This document shows, piece by piece, positions 23,744 through 36,898 of a stretch of 64,000 nt of DNA. Origin of the DNA: Nitzschia sp. pyKryTriq1 (Eukaryota > Bacillariophyta > Bacillariophyceae > Bacillariales > Bacillariaceae). The stretch is from positions 1,674,001 through 1,738,000 of the forward strand of contig OY101116.1 in assembly GCA_956465555.1 (NCBI GenBank), read 5' to 3'. The notes beneath the pieces were generated by a model that had not been told where the DNA came from, searched no databases, and worked only from the letters and a program-made list of their open reading frames with translations. A program made the position numbers and the translations under genes. Position 1 is the stretch's first letter, and the number at the start of each line of letters is the position of its first letter.

Positions 23744-24382
23744 TTACTCAGTGCTTTCCTTATTCGATTCTTCTGTCGACATTTTTTCATCAGATTCTTC
23801 AACCTTTTCCACTACTTCGGGGGCTGCCTCGGGATGACCCGGTGGAGCCCATTCAAAGGGTTCTGGCGGAGCACACTCTCCCTCGGGTTCTAGTGAAGGT
23901 GCCTTGACGGCGCCCAGATCTTCAGCCTCCCCGGGCGTGCTATCAGTCAAAATGACTACCCCAAATGGCTTTTCTTCTGGTCGAATGGGACGATACCGTT
24001 GGGACAAGTCGAACTCACAAACAGCCGATTGTGCCGTAGTAATACGAGCAGGATTTCCCACGCGGAACGATGTCGGCTCTGGCTCGCGCTTCTTCTTGAC
24101 CTTTTTCTCTTCTTCTTTGTCGACCTCCATTGTTTCATCCTTTTCTTCGCCGTCCTTCTTTTCCTCCTTGGTTTCTTCCTTTTCGACATCCATGGCCGTA
24201 CCACCTTCCTTAGCACGTTTTCTGGCTAGTCTCGCCTTCTCCTTGGCCGTTGTAGAAAGGGTCACAGTCTCGACTCGCTTCTTCTTTTCTTCCTTCTTCT
24301 CTTCGAGCCTCTTGGGGTACGCAAAAACACTTGGTTTCGAATTGCAAACCACCTCGAAATTCTTGGGGAATTTGAAATCCTG

Positions 24383-24417
<35 letters not shown>

Positions 24418-27057
24418 CGCGTTAGTATTAGTGTCCAAAGATACGCCAACGATAAAATAAAAAATCATTCCATCCCTTGAACACATACCTTATTGAGACC
24501 GATAGTGTATGTGGGAGTGACTGCAAGACTGAACATGTGCATCATTGGGTACCAGTGCCAGTGTTGCAACCAAAGAACTAATCCAACAGCACTAGTCATC
24601 TTGGTAAAGCCATTCCTGGATCCAAGCATCAGAGAGCAGTTTCTGCCACCGGCATCAATGATACCGGTGGAAAGAATGGCTCCCATCTTGGTCAGCGTGC
24701 TTTGGTGCTTTTCACTGATAATGGACGCCAATCGTTCACGGAAGGTTCGGATCTTTCGCCCATTGGATGTATCGCTTTGCTGCATGTAGAGCATAGCGGT
24801 TCCCATCAAGGCACCTTGTCGAACATAGTCAGTCATGTCATCGAGCATGGGTTCCAGCATCGCAATACTTTCCGCATCACCAGTTCCAGCCATAGCAATA
24901 CCCACGGCCATACAACTGGCGTATCGAACATGTGGGTTGAAACTCTCCAAGAGCAACTTCACAAGTTGTGGCACCCGTTCGGGAGTCTTGAAGAGGACAA
25001 AGGCAAGTCCAATGACAGAAGCCATTCGAACATCATCGCTCACGTCACTGACAGCGGTGTGAAGAAGGATCCGGATCGCTTTATTGGATCCAGTTCCGCA
25101 ATACGCGAGTGCCAGGGCATATTGGGCACCATAACGCAGGACGGGGTCTCGATCCGAGCGCATTTCTTCAATAAAGGCATCGGCATTCTCCTCCTGACCG
25201 TACTGCATGAGGGCCAAACCCATGGAAATTCCACGAATAATTTTCTCGTGCTGGGTTTCGTGAGCATAGTTCTTGAGTTCCGAGACGAGTTCCATGATCT
25301 CTTCCTTGTCTTGGGAAGGGAGCGAGTTGTGAGTACTTCCTGCACCAGTGCCGACCAAGACCATACCGATTGCGATACCAGCGGCCTCTCCAGCGACAGC
25401 GGAATCTGTGTCGAGCAATTCCTTGAGTTCATTGACAATCGCCAATTCACCCGACCCCATGGATGTCAATCCCACCCCAAGAGCGGCTCCATGACTGATA
25501 ACTTCATTTGCATGGGACGCCCTCAAATGCGTTCGAAGAAAATCGGCTGTTTCTTTGCGCTTTTCGGAATTGGATCCCGAGTGCGAGCCATGGATCAATC
25601 CGAGGGCATACAGCGATCCACCTTCGGCATATCCACCAGTTGGAGAGACAGGAACCCCAACACCTTCTCCGTCATCCCCTGCTGGATTCTCAGGGAGGTA
25701 TGGCTGCAAAAGATGCATCGCTTCCGTAATATGTCCAGCATGAATTACACCCAAAGACGCCGTGGCGGAAAACTTAGCCCTGTCAAGAAGTACAAGAACA
25801 TTACAGTGAGCCAAACAAAATCCAAATTGTAGACTATCTCGATCCAATACCAGAGAATGCTTACCAGTTGGATGCTTTCTTCATCCAGTCCAAGTAGTCC
25901 CTCAAAAAGGCATCATTGGTAGTACCAGCATATAAATAGGAGTGCGTCATGACTGCGGCATTGTGCAACACAGAGCTGCGTCCTCCGCTGCCTCGTTCTT
26001 CCAGGGACTTTTTGACCGTTTCCATAATGAGACGATCTGCATTGGACTCCTTGTGCAAAAAGCTAAGCGCCAATTCGGAACTAAAGCCACCCACCATGAC
26101 CCTTTCGACTTGGGCCCAGCGAGCCTTGGCGGTATCGTCACCTTCTGGCAACTTTGTCTGCAATTCTTGAGCGACATGAGAGACAAATGCCTGATCTCCG
26201 CTATCCGCTAGGTCAAAGCACAATTGGAATCCCAAGAGAGCATCTTCCTCGCTCCCCTTCAGTAGCTGCGCCAAGACCTCAGCCACAGAGTCGGCCTTTC
26301 CCAGCAGTTGATAGACGACAATCAAATCAACGGCGGCAGTCTTGGTCTTTTGATCGTTTAAAATCTTTTCCAGACATTCAGCAATCACCTTGAGAGCCTC
26401 TTGGCGAAAGGATTTGGAGGTAACAACCTTGATGCTGCTCTGAAGCGCATATTTCAACAAGGCAGCATCGGGTCCAGAAGACAAGAGAATGTCTCGGACT
26501 TTGCCCGTTTCCTGCGCTTCCAAAGCAACACCCAGGGCATGTTCGTACTTGCCACTGGCGCAGCTTGCCTCTAGCAATCGGTAGACCATACCCTGTAGCT
26601 GTTCCATGGAAATACCTAGCTCTTCCGTGGCTTCTTTACCGCTCGCCGTACTTTCATCAAACTGCTTGTGTCGTTCCTGCACATAGGCATCCAGAGCTGC
26701 CGTGATGAGGCGTTCTACATACGGAGACTTAGTTTGCAAGTCAAAGTGAGCCTCTCCCGCCTCGAGTGCCAGACGCAAGGCTTGAGAGGGTTCCTCCAAG
26801 TGGAAAAAGACCCGGGACGCTACGGCTGCCGCCGTTTGTCGCATTTCCAAGGGCAAATCCAAGTCCTCCGCAATCGTCTCCAAGTCGGGAAGAGATTCGG
26901 CCACTTCGTGCCAGAGAATGTCTACACAGCCCAGCAATTTTGCCAAGGCATGCTTTCTCAAAGTGACATCTGGCTCTTGCAACAAAGCAATGTATCCCGA
27001 AGCCGTGGCAACCGGCCCCGTGGGTCCTGAGGGCGCTGCCATCATTGCTGTTGCCAT
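23744..27057 (-). CDS. RPN2: 26S proteasome non-ATPase regulatory subunit 1 (RPN2)
   Basis: Three exons: 25865-27057, 24489-25779 and 23744-24379. The first junction joins NW to AKFSATASLGVIHAGH and the second joins LNK to DFKFPKNFEVV, both in frame, giving 1039 residues. It has a helical N-terminal half, central proteasome/cyclosome (PC) repeats (GAALGVGLTSMGSG, YASCMAVGIAMAGTG, GLAFVLF) and the C-terminal KPSVFAYPKRLEEKK segment typical of RPN2. RPN2 is a scaffold of the 19S base that holds RPN1 and RPN13. The acidic KKEE-rich insertion near the C-terminus is long. Its second intron contains an (AG)n run at about 24386-24414. Confidence 0.93.
24386..24414. repeat. (AG)n microsatellite in RPN2 intron 2
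   Basis: About 14 AG units lie in the intron 24380-24488. Read on the gene strand they form the CTCTCT polypyrimidine tract directly before the 3' splice site. Confidence 0.95.
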
Positions 27058-27829
27058 GTCGAACTACCGTACTGTTCTTGTGTGTGGGAAGAAATAGTGA
27101 ACTCGAACGGAACTAGACTACAGTACTTCTACTATTTCTTTTTCGTTTTGTCAGACCGGTCGTTCGTTGACAAGCCGATCCAGCTTTCCAATCCGAAGCA
27201 ATGCCTGATCGATAGATGGATGTCGTTGTTGATATGGTGATGCGGTCTCTGCGATCCACGCGGGCGTCGTTGTAGTTGTTGTTGTCATGGCGGAAAAAGA
27301 GCAGTGCCGATCCCGAAGGATGTCGGCTATTTGACTCATCCGACCGATGTCGCCAGTCTTCGTCATGCTTCGATTTCTCTCGGTACTGAGTTAGGCGTGG
27401 GGTCCGAATATATATGCCCTTTGACGTCAGCAAGGCACCGTCATCATCTATCTACCGTATGTACTGGTACACCGGTACCGGTACTGTACCAGTTACCGTA
27501 CCAGGGTACAGTAACCAGTAAAGTAATGGTTCCGTCTGGCCGGCCACCGATCGATCCTTTCTCCTTTCTCGCCCTGCGCTCGCGAGCTCTCGCTCTTTCC
27601 CTTCGATCGTCGTTCTTCCGCGCTTCGCTTATCACCCCACGCATGCAGGAGGCGAAGATCTTGTTGTTCCAGCAGTTGGGCTCTCTTCGATGAGTATCGA
27701 CAAGTACGGTAGTCTAATGGTAAAGTATGAAATATCCGTCGTTGCTTCCTGGAGAAGAGTACGTTTCATCTCTTTTGTTTTCATCCAACACATACTACTG
27801 TACAAGCTCCAAGAATCATCATCATCAGA
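27058..27829. promoter_or_regulatory. Divergent promoter region, RPN2 and dihydrolipoamide dehydrogenase
   Basis: A palindrome block at 27459-27512 reads GTACTGGTACACCGGTACCG and continues to GTACTGTACC and CAGGGTACAG. AT-rich ATATATATGCCC occurs near 27410. Short ORFs on both strands have no recognisable product. No gene is supported. Confidence 0.45.
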
Positions 27830-29603
<1,774 letters not shown>

Positions 29604-29731
29604 GTTGTTTTCAGTGACGTTTCTTGTAACAAATTTAACGCGATATCTGTCTATTGTAAAGTCATAACTTGGCACATTCTAAAATTTTAGCACAAATAAT
29701 AATTTTCACATTGTCAATCGGTTTAGATGCG

Positions 29732-31094
29732 TCAGTCGTCGACTTTTTCTCTCCATGTCGTGGATATTTCTTCCAGCATGGTAGATATTGTGTGTAATCC
29801 TTTCAAGTATCCCGGATCACCGCCGCTCTGCCGCCTCACACGGCCAAAGTCAATCATTTTCACTGCGACCATGTCAAGAGTGCCGTCTGTTTCTGTGTCT
29901 CCTTCATAGGCAATCAGCAAAGAACTGGCACAAAAACAAAACTCATCATTGTCTCGGAACCAGTGCTGCATGGATCTTAGCTTCAATAACACATTGGTGA
30001 TAGTTTTCAGTCGCGCAGGCAACAAGGAGCGGTCAAGAACCTCCAATCCGAAGAAAACAACAAAAGCATCCTTTAAGCCTTCATACGAGCCCAGCGACCG
30101 CCCCAGACCCTTCGGGTAAAACACGTATCCATTGTCCCCGGCTTCTTTATGCGACGGGATATACACCCGTTTTCCCACTATTCGAAATCCGAAAAGCTCT
30201 TGCTGGGGATATTTCTGATGCTCCCGCTTCTTCTTGGGTTCTGGAGCGTCGGGTTCGAAGGTTCGAAATCCCATTTTAAGATCGATCACGCAGGGCTTTT
30301 TGAAGTTCACGGTAATATCTTGCAATACTACATAGCAATCAAGTTGGATACCATATGGACTTGGAAGCTCCGCAGCTTCATCCGAAGAACTCTCTGATTG
30401 TTCGTGCCGAACCATTCCAAAATAGGAAGGCACATTTGCATACAGCCTGCGGAGTAATTTGGCTTCTTTCTCAACAGTCGTCCAAGCATTTAGAATCCGC
30501 TGCTCGCACGCTAACATGTAAGGGTCCTTGAGCAAGAATGCCAAAGAAAAAGCTATGACATCAAACCATGGTGTGGAAATGGGGTCTCTCTTCAAAGAAA
30601 CAAAATCAGCATAGCCTTTGATGCCTGATGTGTGAGCGGCAGCATTGATGGCTTCATAAAACGCCAATTCTCGGATTCCACGATGATCCAACTGTAAAGG
30701 CTTCAACACGTAATCAGGGTCAAGAGTCAAAAGAGGTCGCTTGTGCTTCGATATCCCACCGACTTGTCCAACCATTAAATCTGCGCCAGAAACATGGTAA
30801 GACAACCACTTGCTGGCCCTGTGCCTGGCTCGATCGAGGATTTCCTCACGAGTGTCTGGCCGTTCGTAATCAATCTGACGAAAAAATCAAAGAGAAGGCA
30901 AGAACTTGTTGGCTTCGATGCAGAACAGTCGTTATTGTTGAAAGATCCAGTCATCTTACCATCGCACCTTCCGCTACCATTTTTTCGGCCTGCTCTGCAG
31001 CAGCTTCGGCACGTTTTCTTGCCCGCCATCGAAATAGGCCAAAAATCAGGACAGACGACGTGCCTAAAAGTAGTGAAACTTTGCGACCCGACAT
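29732..31094 (-). CDS. Inositol polyphosphate kinase (IPK family) with N-terminal membrane segment
   Basis: Exon 1 (30960-31094) and exon 2 (29732-30874) are joined at AM|IDYERPD, giving 425 residues. The kinase part has the family signature PCVIDLKMG (about residues 239-247), an SSLLIAYEG motif and KMIDFGRV near the end, all in the right order for IPMK/IPK2/IP6K enzymes. These phosphorylate soluble inositol phosphates. The first exon is unusual: MSGRKVSLLLGTSSVLIFGLFRWRARK is a short hydrophobic segment followed by Arg/Lys, which would act as a signal anchor and place the kinase on a membrane. The specific substrate cannot be told from the sequence. The 3' end lies 128 bp from the dihydrolipoamide dehydrogenase stop. 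Confidence 0.85.
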
Positions 31095-32178
31095 TATAGA
31101 GCAGACTTTAGACTTCCATCACCACCATTAAAGTGGAAAGATCAACGATTTGCTTCTCGCTCGACTAGTTAAGCTCAAATTTACTGGAGATGGATATGAA
31201 AACTCGTCGTATACTGTCCTCTCTACTAGCTACGAGTACTCGACCGTCACGGTAGTAGCTAAATTAGACCACTTTTTCGCTGCTTTACGATATACTCTAG
31301 CTACTACTACTAGTAGAGTAGAGAGCTAATAGTACAAGAAGTAGAGAGAAGGAAGAGAAAAGGCCGCGAAGCTGAGAAGGCAACGAAGTACACATACCGT
31401 ACTGGCCCTGTAGTCTGTAGTACCGGTACCAGAGGTACTGTACGAGTGTACACCACAAGAGTACTCGTAAAAAAGAAACAAGAGAAACCGCGCCAAGCAA
31501 GAGGCGGGAGAGGAGGTGAGTGAGGCAGTACCGTACAAGTATTTACCTGGTAGTACCGGTACGGTACAAGTACCAGGTACCTGCCGTAATTCTCGTGTTA
31601 ATGTACCCCACGCGCTACAGCGCATGAATCATCATGCATATGTACCAGGTACCTGGTACCTGGTACGTTCGCACTGTACCTGGTACAAGTACACTGTACG
31701 AACAGCATCATACGAGTACCAGTATACTGTAGGGATCGAGATGTCCGTCCCGCCGTGCGTGCGGAGCGGCGCTTCTGCCTCGCTCGATCGCCTGCCTGCT
31801 GTCGCTGGTCCGATTGTAGTCGAGGTGGGCCGGCGCATCCACTGAAGATATAGTAAAGTTCTCTACAGACAGTTGGCAGGTCACCAGCGATCGCCCTCAA
31901 GGTCATTATATATATGCCTCCCACGACTATACTTAGGAAATATGACTTCATGTTGAGACATGATACCGACATTTGTTATCTAGCAATCTTTTGATTACAT
32001 AGCCAATATACAACCTTCATATACGTATAAAAAAAACGATGGGCGATCATCCAGATTTTCTCGTGAACGTCTAATCACACAATATTCTTGCTCGATCGGC
32101 GAGCATTCATATTTCTTTTACTCCAATCGAGGCTTGTTGCCATCCCAACCGAGGAGTCGTCAAAGAAGCTCCCTAACC
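31095..32178. promoter_or_regulatory. Divergent promoter region with long GTAC palindrome block
   Basis: Between the inositol kinase and the second secreted protein. Palindromes occur at 31420 (TACCGGTACC), 31551-31582 (TACCGGTACGGTACAAG then TACCAGGTACC) and 31641-31700 (GTACCAGGTACCTGGTACC then CTGTACCTGGTACAAGTAC). TATATATATGCC is at about 31908. No gene is supported. Confidence 0.5.
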
Positions 32179-35100
32179 ATGGGATTCTTCCATCGGAGAT
32201 TAGTCCATGCCTTCTTGGCATCGGCAATCGTTCTTGGTTCTGCCGAAGCTGTATGGAACAAAGCAGAAAACAAAGCTCTCAAGATTGAGGATTCCGGCTT
32301 TTGGGATCGAATATTGGAAGATGTAGCCTCGAGCATCGGTTCTGCTGAGCCGTCCGCGGCACCAGTTATGACAACCCCTCCACCAGTGATCACAACATCT
32401 GCGCCTACCGCGGTACCCACCAGAGCTCCCGTCGAAGTGCCGTCGACACCTCCCCCTGTGCCTACTACTAGTGCCCCCGTCGAGGTGCCCACGACACCGC
32501 CTCCTATCCCTACCACTCCTGTGCCTACCACTAGTGTCCCTACCACTAGTGTCCCTACCACTAGTGCCCCTACCACTCCTGCCCCTACCACTAGTGCCCC
32601 CATCGCGGTTCCCACGACACCGCCTCCAGTCGAGGTGCCAACAGATAGTCCAACCCTGAGTCCAGTTGTTTCTACTTCCGATCCCACTCTCTCGGGTTGT
32701 TTCCTTGAAGCGAGCATTTCTTGTCTTGATGGCAATGGAATTCCCTGTTTTGATCTTGTTCCTCCATCTGGTCAATGCTCTAATGGAACTGGCATTGAAA
32801 TTCTCACTTTTACCATTTTGCCAAGTACCTGCGAAGAGAGCACAAACCCCCAGGAGGACAGCTTTGTTTGTGAAGGAGTGGACACCCTCCCAGAGGAAGG
32901 AACTGCTGTTGTCATATCTTGCCAAGACGAATTGGGAAGTGAGTTCTTCGGTGAAAGTACCTCTATTGGGTCTTCTGTGGTCATTCCAAACCCTCCTGAT
33001 GCAGTCACCTGTGTTATCAGCGAAAGTGATTCAGGTGATCAACTACAGACTGTCACGATCGATACCAGTGGAGAGGTTGACTTGTTCCTGAAGGATAAGT
33101 ACGGAATGTTGGAGATTACTTCTTGTCAGGGCGAGGAACTACCTTTGCAAACATGCAATGTTCCCGTATTGTACACATATATGTTGGAGAACACTGGACC
33201 GGAGGCTTTGGACGTGACTGCCCTTCAGCGTAATCGCAACGGTGTCACCGTCGACCTTTTCGAGCGAGTCGAAGGAGCCAATCCGCTTTTGCCGGGTGAC
33301 AGCGTCTCCATCGCAGAGGCAGAGATAATCGACATCTGCATGGATGGTCTATACGAGACTTTATTGGTGGCCGAGGCGAATCCATTGGTAGAGCCCCCCT
33401 GTGACGCTGTTGCAACCTACGTGTTCGAAATTGTGATACCCACCAAAAGTCCAACCACAACACCCATTACTTCTGAGCCAACAGCTGTACCACCAAGTCT
33501 GCCTCCCGTGGAATCAACCATTGCCCCAGCATCATCAGCACCGAGTCAAGCCCCAGTGGATGGAACCCCTGCTCCATCATTTGTGTCGAGTCTACCACCT
33601 CCACCGAGTCAGCCCCCAGTGGATGCAACCCCTGCTCCATCATTTGTATCGAGTCTACCACCTCCACCGAGTCAGCCCCCAGTGGATGCAACCCCTGCTC
33701 CATCATTTGTATCGAGTCTACCACCTCCACCGAGTCAACCCCCAGTGGATGCAACCCCTGCTCCATCATTCGTATCGAGTCTACCACCTCCACCGAGTCA
33801 ACCCCCAGTGGATGCAACCCCTGCTCCATCAGCTATATCGAGTCCACCCCCCGTGGATGCGACCGCTGCCCCTACCGACGATTGCGGCTTGCTCATTGAA
33901 ATTGGATGCATTGCCCCGTTTCAAAGAGCTGACTGTAACGACATTCCGCCTCTGATCACCGAGTGCCTGGAATCTCCTTCTGAGCTAGTTATGCAATTCA
34001 ATGGAGGCGACTGTGGTGGCAGCTTCAATATTCAACCGGACAGCGTCTTTCAGTGCGAAGATGCCCAGGACGGACCTCCCACCGAAACAGGTACGGCATC
34101 GTACATTGTTGCAACTGGGGTGGAAACTCAAGAGGAATATTTTGCAGGGTTTGTTGAAGTCGGCGAGGACTTTACCCTGCTTGCAGGATCGGAGATCGCT
34201 GCAAACACCAACGTTGTCATCTACGATCCGAGTGGCTCGAATGATCCCGACGAGATTGTCGCTTCCGGGAAGGTGATGCAAACGGTTACATTCCAAACTT
34301 CTTGCATCGACTTTCTGTTCTTGAAAGACAGGTTTGGTGCCGTGCAGCTCACCGAGTTTGTCAATGGACAGCAAGGGCGCGTGACATGTTTCCAGACTGT
34401 GACGCTCACCTTCACTATGGAATTGCCCGAAGGTTTCGGGGAAGGAACTGCGGCGGACCTTACAGGTCTCACGGTGGTTTCAAACATTGAAAGCAGTGAT
34501 GGTGAAACTCTAGATCTGAGTCCATTGGTTATCGGAAGTACAGTGACACAAACCACCTCAGTAACGGTTGAACAACAGTTTGAACTTGATTTGACACAAC
34601 GGAAGAGATACACCAACTCTGCCACTATTGTCGGGGAGACCGACACAGGAAAGATCTGCAGCGGAAACGACCGATACCAATTTACGGCCGGTAACCCTCT
34701 GCCACCAACCTTTCCCACGGTGACCCCTACTGTTACTCCGACCATCTCACCGTTCCCAACTCCCGATCCTGAAGAATCTGCGTGCGAAGTCGACGCGTCA
34801 ATATCTTGCGCCTATGCAGATGGACTTCGTTGTGATCTGAAATCCCCTGTGGGAAGCACATGCTTAGGGAGCAGCGCCACTTTTCTTCAATTCTCTTACG
34901 TTCCAAGTTCCTCGTGCGCTACGGGGAATAACACATCTACGAACTTTCAGTGCGAAGATCTGAATACTGCTGCTGTTGGTGACCGTCCAACGACTGTCTA
35001 CATCCGTATGCTTGGGGGAGTGGATGAAGATGAGGAATGGTATTCGGGTGTTGTAACAGAAGGGCAAATCGTCGATATGAAAACCGGAAGAGGTGATGCT

Positions 35101-35559
35101 CTAAGAATCGAAATCTCCACTGCCGAAGAAGGAGGAGCCGGGGAACTACTACAAGAGAGTCTCTTGAATTTCGAGTGCATTGAAGCTTCGGCGCTGACCC
35201 TCATGGACTACTTTGGCAGCATGCAGCTTGTCGGTTTCCATAACGCTGAAATGGGGCTCCAACAAGTCTTTGCAAACGTGGAAATCACTTACACTGCCAC
35301 AAACGCAGGAAGACTCGATATGGAACTTTTCGGTGCATTCGGGAGCAGCCCATTTTCAGGCTTCCAAGATTTCTTGAACGGACAAGTCCGAACTCTTTCT
35401 ACTGGCGAGGGCTCAGCTTTCAAAGAGCAGTTCACTTTGAACCTGGATGCCACCGCAGGAAGTGAATTCCAGTTTACCTTTCTTGCACAGGGACAGGGTT
35501 CTACGAGTGAGGTGGCCTGTGATGGCACCGATGCGTTCACTCTGACTGTCCAGGGATAG
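32179..35559 (+). CDS. Secreted KDRFG-repeat protein, intact paralogue of the gene at 3163-8005
   Basis: A single exon gives 1126 residues from MGFFHRRLVHAFLASAIVLGSAEA, a signal peptide after a good ACCATGG context; an in-frame ATG at 32134 adds 15 residues and is less likely. A PTTSVPTTS-type Thr/Pro stalk (32340-32650) precedes the first domain (motif KDKYGMLEI). A second Pro-rich linker of five near-identical 21-residue units (PPSQPPVDATPAPSFVSSLP, about 33540-33840) follows, then the KDRFGAVQLTEF domain, a short linker (TFPTVTPTVTPT) and the MDYFGSMQLVGF domain. So it has three domains against five in the other gene. There is no C-terminal anchor. Role unknown; secretion and extracellular matrix or wall association are inferred. 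Confidence 0.85.
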   Translation: MGFFHRRLVHAFLASAIVLGSAEAVWNKAENKALKIEDSGFWDRILEDVASSIGSAEPSAAPVMTTPPPVITTSAPTAVPTRAPVEVPSTPPPVPTTSAPVEVPTTPPPIPTTPVPTTSVPTTSVPTTSAPTTPAPTTSAPIAVPTTPPPVEVPTDSPTLSPVVSTSDPTLSGCFLEASISCLDGNGIPCFDLVPPSGQCSNGTGIEILTFTILPSTCEESTNPQEDSFVCEGVDTLPEEGTAVVISCQDELGSEFFGESTSIGSSVVIPNPPDAVTCVISESDSGDQLQTVTIDTSGEVDLFLKDKYGMLEITSCQGEELPLQTCNVPVLYTYMLENTGPEALDVTALQRNRNGVTVDLFERVEGANPLLPGDSVSIAEAEIIDICMDGLYETLLVAEANPLVEPPCDAVATYVFEIVIPTKSPTTTPITSEPTAVPPSLPPVESTIAPASSAPSQAPVDGTPAPSFVSSLPPPPSQPPVDATPAPSFVSSLPPPPSQPPVDATPAPSFVSSLPPPPSQPPVDATPAPSFVSSLPPPPSQPPVDATPAPSAISSPPPVDATAAPTDDCGLLIEIGCIAPFQRADCNDIPPLITECLESPSELVMQFNGGDCGGSFNIQPDSVFQCEDAQDGPPTETGTASYIVATGVETQEEYFAGFVEVGEDFTLLAGSEIAANTNVVIYDPSGSNDPDEIVASGKVMQTVTFQTSCIDFLFLKDRFGAVQLTEFVNGQQGRVTCFQTVTLTFTMELPEGFGEGTAADLTGLTVVSNIESSDGETLDLSPLVIGSTVTQTTSVTVEQQFELDLTQRKRYTNSATIVGETDTGKICSGNDRYQFTAGNPLPPTFPTVTPTVTPTISPFPTPDPEESACEVDASISCAYADGLRCDLKSPVGSTCLGSSATFLQFSYVPSSSCATGNNTSTNFQCEDLNTAAVGDRPTTVYIRMLGGVDEDEEWYSGVVTEGQIVDMKTGRGDALRIEISTAEEGGAGELLQESLLNFECIEASALTLMDYFGSMQLVGFHNAEMGLQQVFANVEITYTATNAGRLDMELFGAFGSSPFSGFQDFLNGQVRTLSTGEGSAFKEQFTLNLDATAGSEFQFTFLAQGQGSTSEVACDGTDAFTLTVQG
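33541..33840 (+). repeat. Coding minisatellite, 63 bp units
   Basis: Roughly five units of 63 bp encode PPSQPPVDATPAPSFVSSLP. The units are almost identical at the nucleotide level, indicating recent expansion or ongoing homogenisation, and number is likely to vary between alleles. Confidence 0.9.
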
Positions 35560-36898
35560 TGCTCCAAGCAATGGAACGAACGGCCAAGAGCGATGGAATA
35601 AGGAGTAAGCACCATCGCATCAGAATAGAGCATTAGAGAGCAGTTCATGCTGATCACACAAGTCGGCATCACAACGCCAACACATCATCATCATCATCAT
35701 CATCGTGTCACGGGTGTATCGTGCGAAGTTTGATGTTGTTCATTATTTCATACTCACTCCAGTACTCGTGAATGTACTGAATGCACCAAAAAGATCCTTT
35801 GTAGAGATGTCATACTTTATATTATATATTCAATGATAGTTTCAGTTGTATTCATTGTTGACCCATTTTTTACTACACTTTATGCAGTCAGTGACTCTGA
35901 TAGAGTTCGCACCTCTGGTGCTCTACCAGTACCCGCCATGTACTACTACGAATACTTCTTGTACTCCCTTTCGCAGAGAGAAGGGTCGTATGAGGCCTCT
36001 CTCTCTGCGAGATAGGATAGAAAGATCATATGTACTACTGTAGCTGTAGCTACTACTAGTAGAGTGGATGAGTACTAATGCAGTAAAAGTATACATACAC
36101 ATTGTGTAGCTGAAAATTTACCTGGTACTAACTGTACGTGTATCCATACTGTACACGTAATTGTACGGGCTTCGCATCAAGGAACCGCCATTGGAGTTTG
36201 GTAAATCTTGCGATTCGTTCGACTAAAACTTGACCTCGCGATCGCATCCGGCTTTGATGATTGATGGTCATTATTAGACTTGTACCTGGCACCGGTAATC
36301 ATACTGTACGGGTACAGCACCGGTAGGTGCAGTACTGGTACTGTACACGTACTCATTGCTCATTACAGGCAGCGGTGTCCATTTTGTCATGACGACGTAC
36401 TCGTAAACGACGAAATGAATGGCCGACAAGAGAGATTGACGACACCCATCACATAATATTATGCAACAATAAGCGAACGACGACGGATCCATCTAGAGAC
36501 GCACGGCCGGGGCCATTGCGAATGAACCGCACAAGGACAACAGGAGGGTTCTGGGGTGTTTGCCGAACGCTTTTTTTAAAAAAGCCTGTTTGAAGACAGA
36601 CAAGCAACCAGTGGCTACGAGTACTGCTACGAGTGCTGGTACTGGTACACGTCGGCCACAGCTGGGATAGAATCACCATCATCATCATCGCCATCTGTTC
36701 TGTTCTGTTCTGTTCTGTTGGAATCATCAACAAGAGTGCAATCTGCAAATTCATTTTCCGCGGATCGCAGTCACACATTCCATGACCGAACAAACGGTTT
36801 CTCGTTGGGAGCCGTGAAACGAATACCAATACCATACTTCAAAACAAAACAAAACAAAACAAAACAAAACAACAGGCAAAGCAAAACAACAGGCAAAC
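35560..36898. promoter_or_regulatory. Intergenic region 5' of the FAM86-like methyltransferase gene
   Basis: No gene is supported over about 1.3 kb. It has a (CAT)n run near 35686, GTAC-rich sequence at 36285-36350 with CACCGGTAAT and CACCGGTAGG, a TGTTC pentamer run at about 36695-36720, and an (AAAAC)n tract at 36838-36869 just before the start codon. Confidence 0.45.
36838..36869 (+). repeat. (AAAAC)n pentamer tract in the 5' leader
   Basis: About six AAAAC units, followed by AACAGGCAAAGC and AACAGGCAAAC, lead directly into the ATG at 36899. It would give an unstructured A-rich 5' leader in the mRNA if transcription starts upstream of it. Confidence 0.85.

Noticed and set aside
24702-25832. 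Plus-strand 376-residue ORF
   Set aside because: Fully antisense to RPN2 exon 2, whose product is well supported by family motifs.
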